Source of the DNA: Kaistella sp. SH40-3
Lineage (GTDB): Bacteria > Bacteroidota > Bacteroidia > Flavobacteriales > Weeksellaceae
Length of the DNA stretch: 64,000 bases
Direction of reading: 5' to 3'
Assembly: GCF_030686865.1 (NCBI RefSeq)
Contig: NZ_JAQYUS010000004.1
Location: 124,001-188,000, forward strand
Part shown: in pieces, positions 27,531-35,845 of the stretch
Position numbering within the stretch: the first letter of the stretch is position 1
How the letters are laid out: each line of letters opens with the position of its first letter
The notes under the pieces: generated by a model
Told to the model about the DNA's origin: nothing
Database searches by the model: none
The model's input: the letters and a program-made list of their open reading frames with translations, nothing else
Made by a program: the position numbers and the translations under genes

Positions 27531-27553
27531 AAATCCAGAACTATTCTGGATTT
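27531..27553 (+). terminator. Terminator of the GHL10 lipoprotein gene
   Basis: Ten-base perfect arms aaatccagaa / ttctggattt, loop cta, then seven T. Confidence 0.85.
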
Positions 27554-27578
27554 TTTTCTTTGGAAAATAGGCACAAAA

Positions 27579-27607
27579 AAACTGTTTCACCAATGGTGAA
27601 ACAGTTT
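27579..27607 (-). terminator. Terminator of ndk
   Basis: Thirteen-base arms aaactgtttcacc / ggtgaaacagttt with a loop of three; on the minus strand seven T follow. It lies 20 bases past the ndk stop. Confidence 0.88.
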
Positions 27608-27627
27608 GATACAAAGTATCTAATTAT

Positions 27628-28047
27628 TTAGAAAATTTCTCTTCCTGAGAAGTGAAATTGTGCTTCGATTAAAGCATTCTCGTCTGAATCTGAACCGTGT
27701 ACAGCATTCTCGCCTACGCTTCTTGCAAACATTTTTCTAATAGTTCCTTCTGCAGCATCTGCTGGATTGGTTGCACCAATTAAAGTACGGAAATCATTTA
27801 CTGCATTGTCTTTTTCTAAAACTGCTGCAACGATTGGTCCTGAACTCATAAATTCTACCAACTCTCCGTAGAAAGGTCTCTCCGCATGAACTTCATAGAA
27901 TTTTTTCGCATCTTCATTTGTAAGCTGAGTCAATTTTAAAGCTTTCACTTTAAATCCTGCTTCTGAAATTTTTCCTAAAATAGCACCAATATGACCGTCT
28001 GCTACTGCATCTGGTTTGATCATGGTGAATGTAATGTTACCTGACAT
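27628..28047 (-). CDS. ndk: Nucleoside-diphosphate kinase
   Basis: A 139-residue enzyme that transfers the gamma phosphate between nucleoside di- and triphosphates through a phosphohistidine. The start is the ATG at 28047 ([15 protein letters not shown]); an upstream in-frame ATG at 28071 falls in the promoter. The active-site His117 lies in [14 protein letters not shown], and IKPDAV and FMSSGPIVA are family motifs. Full normal length. A minus-strand promoter element (TATTTTTG, 28076-28069) lies just upstream. Confidence 0.96.
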   Translation of the reverse strand: MSGNITFTMIKPDAVADGHIGAILGKISEAGFKVKALKLTQLTNEDAKKFYEVHAERPFYGELVEFMSSGPIVAAVLEKDNAVNDFRTLIGATNPADAAEGTIRKMFARSVGENAVHGSDSDENALIEAQFHFSGREIF

Positions 28048-28068
28048 AAATCTTGTTTTATTGTGGCA

Positions 28069-28076
28069 CAAAAATA
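28069..28076 (-). promoter_or_regulatory. ndk promoter -7 element
   Basis: On the minus strand TATTTTTG matches TAnnTTTG and ends 22 bases before the ndk start codon. A second, divergent element (TATATTTG, plus strand, 28090-28097) lies close by. Confidence 0.5.
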
Positions 28077-28103
28077 CAAAAAACTTTCCTATATTTGTAA
28101 TGA

Positions 28104-28227
28104 AAATTCTTACAGAGACTAGCCGAATTAATTTGGCATGGAAATTGTAAATTTATTTCCGATTCTCATGTTTAATTTGAGTTTTCATGGTTATTAGTTT
28201 TTACCCAGTTTCGGCTGGGTTTTTTTA
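28104..28227 (+). ncRNA. Candidate small RNA or tiny ORF between ndk and rsgA
   Basis: On the plus strand a consensus -7 element (TATATTTG, 28090-28097) is followed about 110 bases later by an intrinsic terminator (acccag/ctgggt, 28203-28220, then seven T). Both neighbouring genes are on the minus strand, so neither explains a plus-strand terminator here. Inside is a 19-codon frame (28138-28197, [19 protein letters not shown]) without a clear ribosome site. No known RNA family recognised. Confidence 0.4.
28203..28227 (+). terminator. Plus-strand intrinsic terminator overlapping the rsgA end
   Basis: acccag / ctgggt, loop tttcgg, seven T on the plus strand only. Read on the minus strand it lacks a T run, so it does not serve rsgA. 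Confidence 0.65.
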
Positions 28228-29151
28228 TATCGCAGAATTCTCCTCTGCTTCCTCCATGATTTTTAAGTAAGTAACATAGCGTGTTTCCTCAATTTCTCCT
28301 TTTTCAATGGCGTCTAAAACCGCACATTTCGGTTCGTTGATATGCATACAGTTATGAAATTTACAACTTCTACCCGTTTTGAAAATTTCTGGAAAGTAAT
28401 GTTGAATCTCTTCTTTCTGCACATCAATCATTGCAAATTCCCGAACACCCGGAGTATCGATTACGCTTCCACCAAAGTGCCAAAAATGCATTTGTGCAAA
28501 AGTCGTGGTGTGTTTTCCTTTTAAATGCGTTTCAGAAATTTCAGACGTTCTTAAATTCAATTCAGGCTGCATGGCATTCACCAAGGTAGATTTTCCAGAT
28601 CCAGAATGTCCGAAGAATACCGAGACTTTATCTTTAATTCTATTTTTTAAAACTTCTAGATTCAATTTTGAGTAAGAAGAAATCTCTAAAGTTTCATATC
28701 CTATGTTTTGATAAAGTGCTTCTATTTCTGCGGTAAATTCTTTTTCCTCTTCCGAAAGCACATCCATTTTATTAAATAAAATTAATGGTTTAATATTGTA
28801 TGCTTCACAACATGCCAAAAATCGATCGAGAAAACCATAAGAAGTTTCTGGATGTTTTAAGGTAAAAATAAAACACGCAACATCGATATTTGCAGCGATG
28901 ATATGCGCTTCTTTCGAAAGATTAACCGCTTTTCTAATGAGGTAATTTCTACGCGGTTCGATTTTAGTAATCCAGGCAACGTCGTCCTGTTCCAATGAGA
29001 ACTCAACCAAATCCCCTACGGCAAGTGGATTGGTTAATCTTGTTTTTATCAGTTTGAATTTACCCCGAATTCTCGCCTCGAAAAATCTTCCGGTTTCATG
29101 TTCTAAAACCTGGTACCAACTTCCGGTGGATTTTGTAATGAGTCCTTTCAC
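28225..29151 (-). CDS. rsgA: Ribosome small-subunit GTPase RsgA
   Basis: A 308-residue circularly permuted GTPase that checks late 30S maturation. An N-terminal OB fold (residues 1-70) comes first; then NKMD (G4) in LILFNKMDVL precedes the P-loop GHSGSGKSTLVNAM, the permuted order typical of RsgA. DTPGVREF is the G3 region. The zinc-binding C-terminal domain shows CKFHNC...EPKCAV. The length is standard. It is followed upstream, 38 bases away on the same strand, by the DAHP synthase gene. Confidence 0.95.
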   Translation of the reverse strand: MKGLITKSTGSWYQVLEHETGRFFEARIRGKFKLIKTRLTNPLAVGDLVEFSLEQDDVAWITKIEPRRNYLIRKAVNLSKEAHIIAANIDVACFIFTLKHPETSYGFLDRFLACCEAYNIKPLILFNKMDVLSEEEKEFTAEIEALYQNIGYETLEISSYSKLNLEVLKNRIKDKVSVFFGHSGSGKSTLVNAMQPELNLRTSEISETHLKGKHTTTFAQMHFWHFGGSVIDTPGVREFAMIDVQKEEIQHYFPEIFKTGRSCKFHNCMHINEPKCAVLDAIEKGEIEETRYVTYLKIMEEAEENSAI

Positions 29152-29189
29152 GAATTATTATTGAGGAAAATTAATTTTAAAAATACACA

Positions 29190-30257
29190 TTAAATACTGT
29201 TCTGAACTTCAATTGATTCTTCGTGAATTGCCTTGAAAACTTTTTCTATAAACTCCGCAGACATTCCAGATTCATCAGCTTTTTGAATAGCGTATTCGGT
29301 AATCACTTTCCATCTTTCTGGTTGGAAAATTGCGATATTATTGTCTTTTTTCAAACTTCCGATTTTCTCAGAAATTTTCATTCTTTGAGATAATAACTCG
29401 ATTAACTGAAAATCCAGATCAGAAATTAAAGTTCGGTGTCTGCCCATTTCTCCGTCAAAAGCAGAAATATCAGAATTTCTAACCTGTAGATTTTGTAATA
29501 AATCAGCCAAAGTTTCTGGCGTAATTTGTTGTGCAGCATCGCTCCACGCATCATCCGGTGAACAATGGGTTTCAATCATCATTCCTTCATAACCAACATT
29601 CAACGCTTCCTGCGCAATTCCTGCCAAGCCAGTTCTGTTCCCACAAATATGAGAAGGATCTACCAACATCGGAATATTTGGATATTGATTTTTAAAATCC
29701 AAAGCAATCTGCCAGTTTGGAATATTTCTATATTTTGTTTTTTGATAGGTTGAAAAACCTCTGTGAAGAACTCCTAAATTTTTCACATCTTGTCCTAGTA
29801 ATCTTTCTAAAGCACCGATCCACAAAGCCAAATCTGGATTTACTGGATTTTTTACCAATACTGGTTTATCAGTTCCTTTTAGGGCTTCTGCAATTTCTTG
29901 TACTGTAAAAGGATTCACAGTCGAACGAGCACCAATCCATAAGATATCAACATCTGCTTCTAAAGCAGCCGCAACATGATGTGCATTTGCAACTTCGGTA
30001 GCCGTTTTAAATCCATACTCTTCTTTTACTTTTTTCAACCAGTTTAAACCGATTACACCTACTCCTTCAAAACCGTTAGGTTTGGTTCGTGGCTTCCAAA
30101 TTCCTGCACGGAAAATTGGGACATCGGCGTTTGATTCTTTTATTCTTTTTGCGGTTTCTAGCATTTGTGCTTCGCTTTCAGCACTGCAAGGTCCGGCAAT
30201 AATTAAAGGATTGGAAAATTCTTTAATCCAATTGTTTTCTAAATTCTGTAAGTTCAT
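29190..30257 (-). CDS. Bifunctional DAHP synthase / chorismate mutase
   Basis: A 355-residue fusion. Residues 1-265 form the 3-deoxy-D-arabino-heptulosonate 7-phosphate synthase (KDPS-like class: IIAGPCSAESEAQML, GIWKPRTKPNGFEGVG, VDPSHICGNR), the first step of the shikimate pathway. Residues 265-355 form an AroQ-type chorismate mutase (LDFQLIELLSQRMKISEKIG; EHESIEVQN-like end). In this arrangement the mutase domain can act as sensor for prephenate or chorismate feedback, as shown for related fusions. Transcribed with rsgA downstream. Confidence 0.92.
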   Translation of the reverse strand: MNLQNLENNWIKEFSNPLIIAGPCSAESEAQMLETAKRIKESNADVPIFRAGIWKPRTKPNGFEGVGVIGLNWLKKVKEEYGFKTATEVANAHHVAAALEADVDILWIGARSTVNPFTVQEIAEALKGTDKPVLVKNPVNPDLALWIGALERLLGQDVKNLGVLHRGFSTYQKTKYRNIPNWQIALDFKNQYPNIPMLVDPSHICGNRTGLAGIAQEALNVGYEGMMIETHCSPDDAWSDAAQQITPETLADLLQNLQVRNSDISAFDGEMGRHRTLISDLDFQLIELLSQRMKISEKIGSLKKDNNIAIFQPERWKVITEYAIQKADESGMSAEFIEKVFKAIHEESIEVQNSI

Positions 30258-30281
30258 TATAGTAGGTGAGAAAATTTAATT

Positions 30282-30884
30282 TTAATTAAAATCCAGTTTA
30301 AAGAGATCATCGAGTTCTTTAAGGACCGGATTTATTTCGGCAAATTTATCGAAAATCTTTCGTTTGGTGATGATTTCTTTTTTCATCGAAAGATCTGCCC
30401 GATATTCTATGTTAATATTGTAATTATTGACTATGTGCATAAAATGATTGAAGAAATCTGATCTTATTTTATCGAACTCAACTTTCGCTGACTCTGATGG
30501 GTAAGTGATTTCGACAATATCTTCATTTTTCTTCTGCAGTTTAAAGGAGTTGATGGCATTATAAATTATAATATCTTTCTGCTGAAGTTCCTTTAAGTAT
30601 TTATGCCACTCGCTCTGTAAATCAGTTTCGCTGAAATGCTGACTTGGCAAATCTTTCTTAGTGCCGTCAATCACTTTCTCCTGTTCTTCCTCTGTTTTTT
30701 CTAAAGCCGCACTGATGCTGAATGGTGAAGGTTTTTTTACAATACCAATCGGTGCAGTAGTTTTAAGAACTACTTTTTTAATTTCTTCGGGAATTTCGTT
30801 GGAGACTTCTTTCGGTGCCTGTTTAGTAACTGCGGGAGTTACCATTACTTGAGAACTAAGAAACGGCGCTAAAATCAGATACTT
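30282..30884 (-). CDS. dnaX: dnaX tau-specific C-terminal region (-1 frame)
   Basis: An open frame continues the DnaX protein after a -1 shift at the A10 run: AAA-AAA-AAA then AAG-TAT-CTG-ATT-TTA. It encodes about 200 residues: a Pro/Lys/Glu-rich linker (TPAVTKQAPKEVSNEIPEEI), then a folded part (DLQSEWHKYLKELQQKDIII, AKVEFDKIRSDFFNHFMHIV) like tau C-terminal domains that contact the polymerase. The ATG at 30845 inside it lacks an obvious reason to be a start. With the shift the tau form would be about 559 residues. Confidence 0.7.
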   Translation of the reverse strand, partial: KYLILAPFLSSQVMVTPAVTKQAPKEVSNEIPEEIKKVVLKTTAPIGIVKKPSPFSISAALEKTEEEQEKVIDGTKKDLPSQHFSETDLQSEWHKYLKELQQKDIIIYNAINSFKLQKKNEDIVEITYPSESAKVEFDKIRSDFFNHFMHIVNNYNINIEYRADLSMKKEIITKRKIFDKFAEINPVLKELDDLFKLDFN

Positions 30885-31960
30885 TTTTTTTTAGAATCTG
30901 GTATATTTGCTGATAACGAAGAAAGTTGCATCAGTGCAATTTCTACGGTCAATCGTGGGTTTTTGGAATTCTTATAATTAATGTCTGCGTGATTACAAAT
31001 TTCAATCGCATCAACCAATTGTTGAGCATTCCACTTTTTACTTTGTTCTAAAAACTTGATTTTTGTTTTTTCACCAACTTCAATTAAACTCACGGTTTGC
31101 GGATTTTGAGCCATCATTAAATCACGGAAATGACTTCCTAAACCTGCAATAAAAATATGCGAATCAAAACCTTTTTTTATAATTTCATTTAAGGCAAATA
31201 AAGTTTCAGAGATTTTATTCTCCTGCGCTAAATCTACAATGGTCAGATATTGTTCATAATCCAGAACATTTAAAACTTCGGCTGCTTTTGCCAAAGTAAT
31301 ATTTTTCTGGGAAAAAGTAGAAAGTCGGTCAAAGATAGAAAGTGCGTCACGAAGTGCTCCATCTGCTTTTTGAGCAATTAAATAAAGAGCGTCATCTTCA
31401 TATTGAATTCCTTCTTTATCGGCGATTTTCTTTAAGTGAAGTTGAATATCTTCAATGGTGATTCTTTTGAAATCATAAATCTGACAACGGGATAAAATCG
31501 TGGGGATGATTTTATGTTTCTCGGTCGTTGCCAAAATAAAAATAGCGTGTGCGGGTGGTTCTTCTAAAGTTTTCAAAAAGGCATTGAAAGCTGCTTGAGA
31601 CAACATGTGAACCTCATCAATAATATAAATTTTATACTTACCGACTTGAGGTGCAAATCGCACTTGATCGGTGAGTTCACGAATATCATTAACAGAGTTA
31701 TTAGAAGCCGCATCGAGTTCGAAAATATTGTAAGCGAAACCATCTTCTGAGGTAGAACCGTCTCTCTCATTGATTTTCCGCGCAAGAATTCTTGCACAGG
31801 TCGTTTTCCCAACTCCTCTTGGTCCACAAAAAAGTAATGCCTGAGCTAACTGATTTTCTTCAATCGCATGCTCCAGCGTTTCTGTAATATGACCTTGCCC
31901 AACAACAGTATCAAACTCTTGCGGACGGTATTTTCTTGCAGAAACCACGAAATTTTCCAT
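30875..31960 (-). CDS. dnaX: DNA polymerase III gamma/tau subunit (frame-0 product)
   Basis: A 361-residue AAA+ clamp-loader ATPase: FDTVVGQGHITETL, Walker A GPRGVGKTTCARIL, Walker B IYIIDEVHML, sensor 1 ILATTEKHK and the arginine-finger motif SRC in ILSRCQIYDF. Domains I-III are complete. The cysteines of the zinc module between Walker A and the FELDAASNN segment are absent; this loop is shortened, as in other Flavobacteriia by my recollection. The frame ends at TGA just after ten A. This product equals gamma; the longer tau needs a -1 shift at the A run. Confidence 0.92.
   Translation of the reverse strand: MENFVVSARKYRPQEFDTVVGQGHITETLEHAIEENQLAQALLFCGPRGVGKTTCARILARKINERDGSTSEDGFAYNIFELDAASNNSVNDIRELTDQVRFAPQVGKYKIYIIDEVHMLSQAAFNAFLKTLEEPPAHAIFILATTEKHKIIPTILSRCQIYDFKRITIEDIQLHLKKIADKEGIQYEDDALYLIAQKADGALRDALSIFDRLSTFSQKNITLAKAAEVLNVLDYEQYLTIVDLAQENKISETLFALNEIIKKGFDSHIFIAGLGSHFRDLMMAQNPQTVSLIEVGEKTKIKFLEQSKKWNAQQLVDAIEICNHADINYKNSKNPRLTVEIALMQLSSLSANIPDSKKKSI
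30883..30892 (-). promoter_or_regulatory. dnaX slippage site (A10)
   Basis: On the minus strand, TCT then ten A then GTATCTGA. Frame 0 reads K-K-K-S-I-stop. A -1 slip, or an extra A added by RNA polymerase, opens a 200-codon extension. Runs of nine or more A are known to cause transcriptional slippage in Thermus dnaX, and A-rich heptamers drive -1 ribosomal frameshifting in E. coli dnaX. Confidence 0.65.
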
Positions 31961-32057
31961 TGGTCAAAAATAGGGAAATAATTGAGAAAATAAAATAGAA
32001 GCGGGAAATTCTTATTTTAAAATTTCATTGTTCAAAAACTTCTATTCTTTAAAATAA

Positions 32058-32090
32058 AAAACTCTCAAAAATTTTCATTTTGAGAGTTTT
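32058..32090 (-). terminator. Terminator of cphA
   Basis: aaaactctcaaaa / ttttgagagtttt arms; on the minus strand six T follow. It lies about 20 bases past the cphA stop. Confidence 0.85.
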
Positions 32091-32107
32091 TAAATATTGA
32101 AATGATC

Positions 32108-34738
32108 TTAAATCATTTTTCCTTCTTCCAGTATTTCTCGGGCTTGGTATTCCTGCACCAATTCGATGGCGTTGGTTACCACATCACTTAAAGCAGTGAT
32201 GAATGTTCCTTCTTCTGCCATGCTCATGGCGTGTTTCAGGGCTTCTATTTCTTTCGGAATGCATTCGTAACTTACCGTACTGTCTGACTCCTGAATTCCA
32301 GAAATAATCAGTTCATTGATTTCTTCTTCGGTTCTGCCGCGCAGATGTTTTTCATTTCTAATGATGATATAATCGAACATTCTGCCCGCAATTTTACCAC
32401 ATTCTTTAATGTCTTCATCTCGACGGTCACCCACTCCGGATATGATTCCGATTTTTTTGGTAGCATCTACATTTTTCAGAAAATCTTCTATCGCTTCATA
32501 TCCAGCTGGATTGTGTGCGAAGTCGATTAAAACCTGGAATTTTTTAAATTTAAAAACATTTAATCTTCCTGGCATCAACATGGGACTTGGTATAAAGGTA
32601 CGGAGCGAATTCGCAATATCTTCAATTTCGAAACCATATAAATAAGTTGCCAAACTTGCCGCTAACACATTAGAAATCATAAATTTGGCCTTACCTTCCA
32701 TGGTTATTGGAATACTTTGCGCTTTCGCAATACGAATTTTCCAGTCTCCTTTTTTAATGGTCACGAAACCTTCTTCGTAAACACAAGTTACTTTTCCTTC
32801 TTTGGCAAATTTCTTAATGTGAGGATTATTTTCATCTAAACTAAAAATAGCCACTTTAGAATCTAAATCCGGCATTAAACGCATTGAATATTCATCATCT
32901 GCATTTAAAACGCTCCAACCATCTTTTCGCACAGAATCCATTACGACTCTTTTAACTTTGGTTAAATCTTTCAAATTGTGAATGTCATTCATTCCAAGAT
33001 GATCTTCTTTTATATTGGTTAAAACACCAATATCACAGGAACTGAATCCTAAACCAGAACGGAGAATTCCACCTCTCGCGGTTTCTAAAACTGCAAATTC
33101 AACGGTGGGATCTTTCAATATAAATTCTGCTGAAATTGGACCGGTTGTATCGCCTTTCGTCAACATGGTATTCTGAATATAAATACCGTCTGACGTTGTG
33201 AATCCTACTCTATATCCATTATTTTTAACGATGTGAGAAATCAATCTTGTTGTGGTGGTTTTACCATTCGTACCTGTCACCGCAATAATCGGAATACGAA
33301 CGGGTTTCCCTGGTGGATACAACATATCGACCACAGGAGCGGCAACGTTTCTAGGTAAACCTTCACTTGGCGCAAGGTGCATTCTAAATCCTGGTGCGGC
33401 ATTCACTTCTAAAATAGCACCACCACTTTCCTTTAAAGGTTGGGTAAGGTTTTCTGCCATGATATCAATTCCAGCCACATCTAAACCGATAATGCGGGAA
33501 ACGCGTTCTGCCATAACTATATTCTCCGGGTGAACCATGTCGGTCACATCAATTGAAGTTCCACCCGTCGAAAGATTTGCAGTAGATTTTAAATAAACGA
33601 TCTCGCCGTTTTTCGGAACGGTTTCTAAAGTATAATTTAATTTTTCTAAAAGTTCATTGGTATCTTTATCAACCAGGATTTCGGTTAAAACATTTTCATG
33701 CCCGTAGCCTCTTCTTGGATCTAGATTTTCTTTATCAATTAATTGCTGAATATTTAAATCGCCATCACCAATTACATGGGCAGGAACACGTCTTGCAGCA
33801 GCAACCATTTTATGATTAATGACTAAGATTCTGAAATCATAACCTGTAATATACCTTTCAACAATCACTTTTTTACCATAGTTCTGTGCATGTTCTAAAC
33901 CGACTTTTGCCGTTTCAAAATCATTAACATTAATGGAAGAACCTTTACCGTGGTTCCCATCTAATGGTTTTAGAACAATTGGATAACCGATTTTATTAAT
34001 CACCCTTTCCAAGCCTTCTTCATCATGAACCAAATCACCGGTTGGTACAGGAATCGCAGCCTCATCGAGCATTTTTTTCGTCAGTTCTTTATTACAGGCA
34101 ATATCAACAGCAATAGAACTTGTGTTTCCCGTAATCGTGGCCTGAAATCTTGTTTGATTAACGCCATAACCTAACTGAACCAAAGAATTGCGACCCAATC
34201 TAATCCACGGAATATTTCTGGCAACCGCTTCCTCTACGATACTTCCTGTTGAAGGTCCCAGTCTTTCTCTCTCGCGGATTTCCTTTAAATTTCTAATGCA
34301 TTCTTCTAAATTGTAATCCCGATTTTCAATTAAACATCTTGCAATTTCTACCGATTGTTCAGCCGCGTAAACGCCAGAATTTTCTTCTAAATAACTAAAC
34401 ACCACATTATAAACACCTGGAGTTTTGGTTTCTCGGGTTCTACCAAATCCCGTATCCATTCCCGCTAGGGTTTGAATTTCCAAAGCGATATGTTCGATAA
34501 CATGCCCCATCCAAGTTCCCATTTCTACCCTTAAGTAAAATCCTCCTTCCACTCCTTCCGAACAACGGTGAGAAATTAGGCTGGGCATTAGTAATTGTAA
34601 ACGATCTCTAAATCCATCGATTTTATTGGTGGGGAAATTTTCCATCTCTTCCAGATCCAAACGCATCTGAATGAGTTTTTTTCTTCTGATGCTCCAAATA
34701 TTGGGTCCACGTAAAACTTGTATCTTATCAATTTTCAT
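32108..34738 (-). CDS. cphA: Cyanophycin synthetase
   Basis: An 876-residue enzyme that polymerises aspartate and arginine into cyanophycin with ATP. Domain order is that of CphA1: N-terminal domain (1-160), ATP-grasp domain (about 160-475; PIVLKPLDGNHGKGSSINV, VIVERYITGYDFRILVI, EVNAAPGFRMHL) and the Mur-ligase-like domain with P-loop VTGTNGKTTTTRL near residue 490 and HNPAGYEAI later. Length is normal, and no active-site loss was noticed. It is divergent from cphB and an isoaspartyl peptidase gene across a 197-base gap, so synthesis and breakdown genes are adjacent. Confidence 0.94.
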   Translation of the reverse strand: MKIDKIQVLRGPNIWSIRRKKLIQMRLDLEEMENFPTNKIDGFRDRLQLLMPSLISHRCSEGVEGGFYLRVEMGTWMGHVIEHIALEIQTLAGMDTGFGRTRETKTPGVYNVVFSYLEENSGVYAAEQSVEIARCLIENRDYNLEECIRNLKEIRERERLGPSTGSIVEEAVARNIPWIRLGRNSLVQLGYGVNQTRFQATITGNTSSIAVDIACNKELTKKMLDEAAIPVPTGDLVHDEEGLERVINKIGYPIVLKPLDGNHGKGSSINVNDFETAKVGLEHAQNYGKKVIVERYITGYDFRILVINHKMVAAARRVPAHVIGDGDLNIQQLIDKENLDPRRGYGHENVLTEILVDKDTNELLEKLNYTLETVPKNGEIVYLKSTANLSTGGTSIDVTDMVHPENIVMAERVSRIIGLDVAGIDIMAENLTQPLKESGGAILEVNAAPGFRMHLAPSEGLPRNVAAPVVDMLYPPGKPVRIPIIAVTGTNGKTTTTRLISHIVKNNGYRVGFTTSDGIYIQNTMLTKGDTTGPISAEFILKDPTVEFAVLETARGGILRSGLGFSSCDIGVLTNIKEDHLGMNDIHNLKDLTKVKRVVMDSVRKDGWSVLNADDEYSMRLMPDLDSKVAIFSLDENNPHIKKFAKEGKVTCVYEEGFVTIKKGDWKIRIAKAQSIPITMEGKAKFMISNVLAASLATYLYGFEIEDIANSLRTFIPSPMLMPGRLNVFKFKKFQVLIDFAHNPAGYEAIEDFLKNVDATKKIGIISGVGDRRDEDIKECGKIAGRMFDYIIIRNEKHLRGRTEEEINELIISGIQESDSTVSYECIPKEIEALKHAMSMAEEGTFITALSDVVTNAIELVQEYQAREILEEGKMI

Positions 34739-34903
34739 AGGTGATTGCTGTCTTTTTTTAATCGGTAAATTTTATTTGAAAATCAAAGATAAACGAAAAC
34801 CTTAATAGTTAGGAAAAAAATAATAAAAAATAGAATCATTTTTTTAAGGATAACTTAATTAATGTAGCGAGTCCATAATCAATCTCCTCACTTATTATTG
34901 ACC

Positions 34904-34929
34904 TTGCAAAGAATATTTTTTTAAATTTG
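34904..34929 (+). promoter_or_regulatory. cphB promoter (start very close to the -7 element)
   Basis: TAAATTTG at 34922-34929 is an exact -7 match, with TTG at 34904-34906 or 34898-34900 as -33 candidates. The ATG at 34936 is only 7 bases downstream, about where transcription should begin, so the mRNA may be nearly leaderless. Confidence 0.5.
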
Positions 34930-34935
34930 CATCCT

Positions 34936-35823
34936 ATGAAAGCAGTTGGAAAATTAATGATCATTGGTGGCGCCGTTAACAAAGGGAGTTTCTCCGAAAC
35001 CGATTACGATCAAAATATCGAAAAAAATCTAAATTTTTTTGAAAGAGGAATTCTCCGAAAGATCATCAGCGAATCGCGCTTAAAAGAGAATTCGGTTATT
35101 GAAATCATTACCACCGCTTCTCAGATTCCACAAATTGTGGGACCAGAATACAAAAAAGCGTTTGAGTTTTTAGGGGCAAAAAATGTAAATATTCTTGATA
35201 TCACCAATCGTGATCAAGCCAACAGTGATACCATTTCGGCGCGCGCAACTGCAGCAGATGTGGTAATGTTTACTGGTGGTGATCAACTTAGATTAACTTC
35301 AATTTTAGGTGGAACAAGATTTCACGATATCATTTTGCAAAAATACCAGGAAGAAGATTTTATTTACGCAGGAACCTCAGCAGGTGCGGCGGCGGCATCA
35401 GAAAATATGATCTATCAAGGTTCAAGCAGTGAAGCATTATTGAAAGGCGAGATTAAAACCACACAAGGTTTAGGCTTTATAGAAAACGTAATTGTAGACA
35501 CCCATTTTGTACAGCGCGGAAGAATCGGAAGATTGTTTCAGGCCGTTGTTAATAATCCCAGAACTTTAGGAATTGGTTTGGGTGAAGATACAGGTCTTTT
35601 CATTGATAAAGATATTATGACAGCGATTGGATCTGGACTGGTCATTTTGGTTGATGGTCGTTTCATTAAAGATACGAATTTGACCAATATACAACTTGGT
35701 CAGCCTATTTCTATAGACAATTTAATCGTTCACGTTTTATCCCAAAATGATTTTTATGATTTAAAATCGAAGGATTTAACCATCGTAAATTCGCAATACA
35801 ACGCGGTTCCTCAGGATAAGTAA
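34936..35823 (+). CDS. cphB: Cyanophycinase
   Basis: A 295-residue S51-family serine peptidase that splits cyanophycin into beta-Asp-Arg dipeptides. I use the ATG at 34936 (MKAVGKLMIIGGAVNKG). The catalytic serine lies in YAGTSAGAAAAS, the GGDQLRLT loop matches the family, and DTHFVQRGRIGRL and GLGEDTGLFI are conserved. It has no signal peptide, so it acts in the cytosol on stored polymer. The isoaspartyl peptidase starts 22 bases later, forming a two-gene operon for degradation. Confidence 0.93.
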   Translation: MKAVGKLMIIGGAVNKGSFSETDYDQNIEKNLNFFERGILRKIISESRLKENSVIEIITTASQIPQIVGPEYKKAFEFLGAKNVNILDITNRDQANSDTISARATAADVVMFTGGDQLRLTSILGGTRFHDIILQKYQEEDFIYAGTSAGAAAASENMIYQGSSSEALLKGEIKTTQGLGFIENVIVDTHFVQRGRIGRLFQAVVNNPRTLGIGLGEDTGLFIDKDIMTAIGSGLVILVDGRFIKDTNLTNIQLGQPISIDNLIVHVLSQNDFYDLKSKDLTIVNSQYNAVPQDK

Positions 35824-35845
35824 ATACAATTTAGCACTAAAGAAA

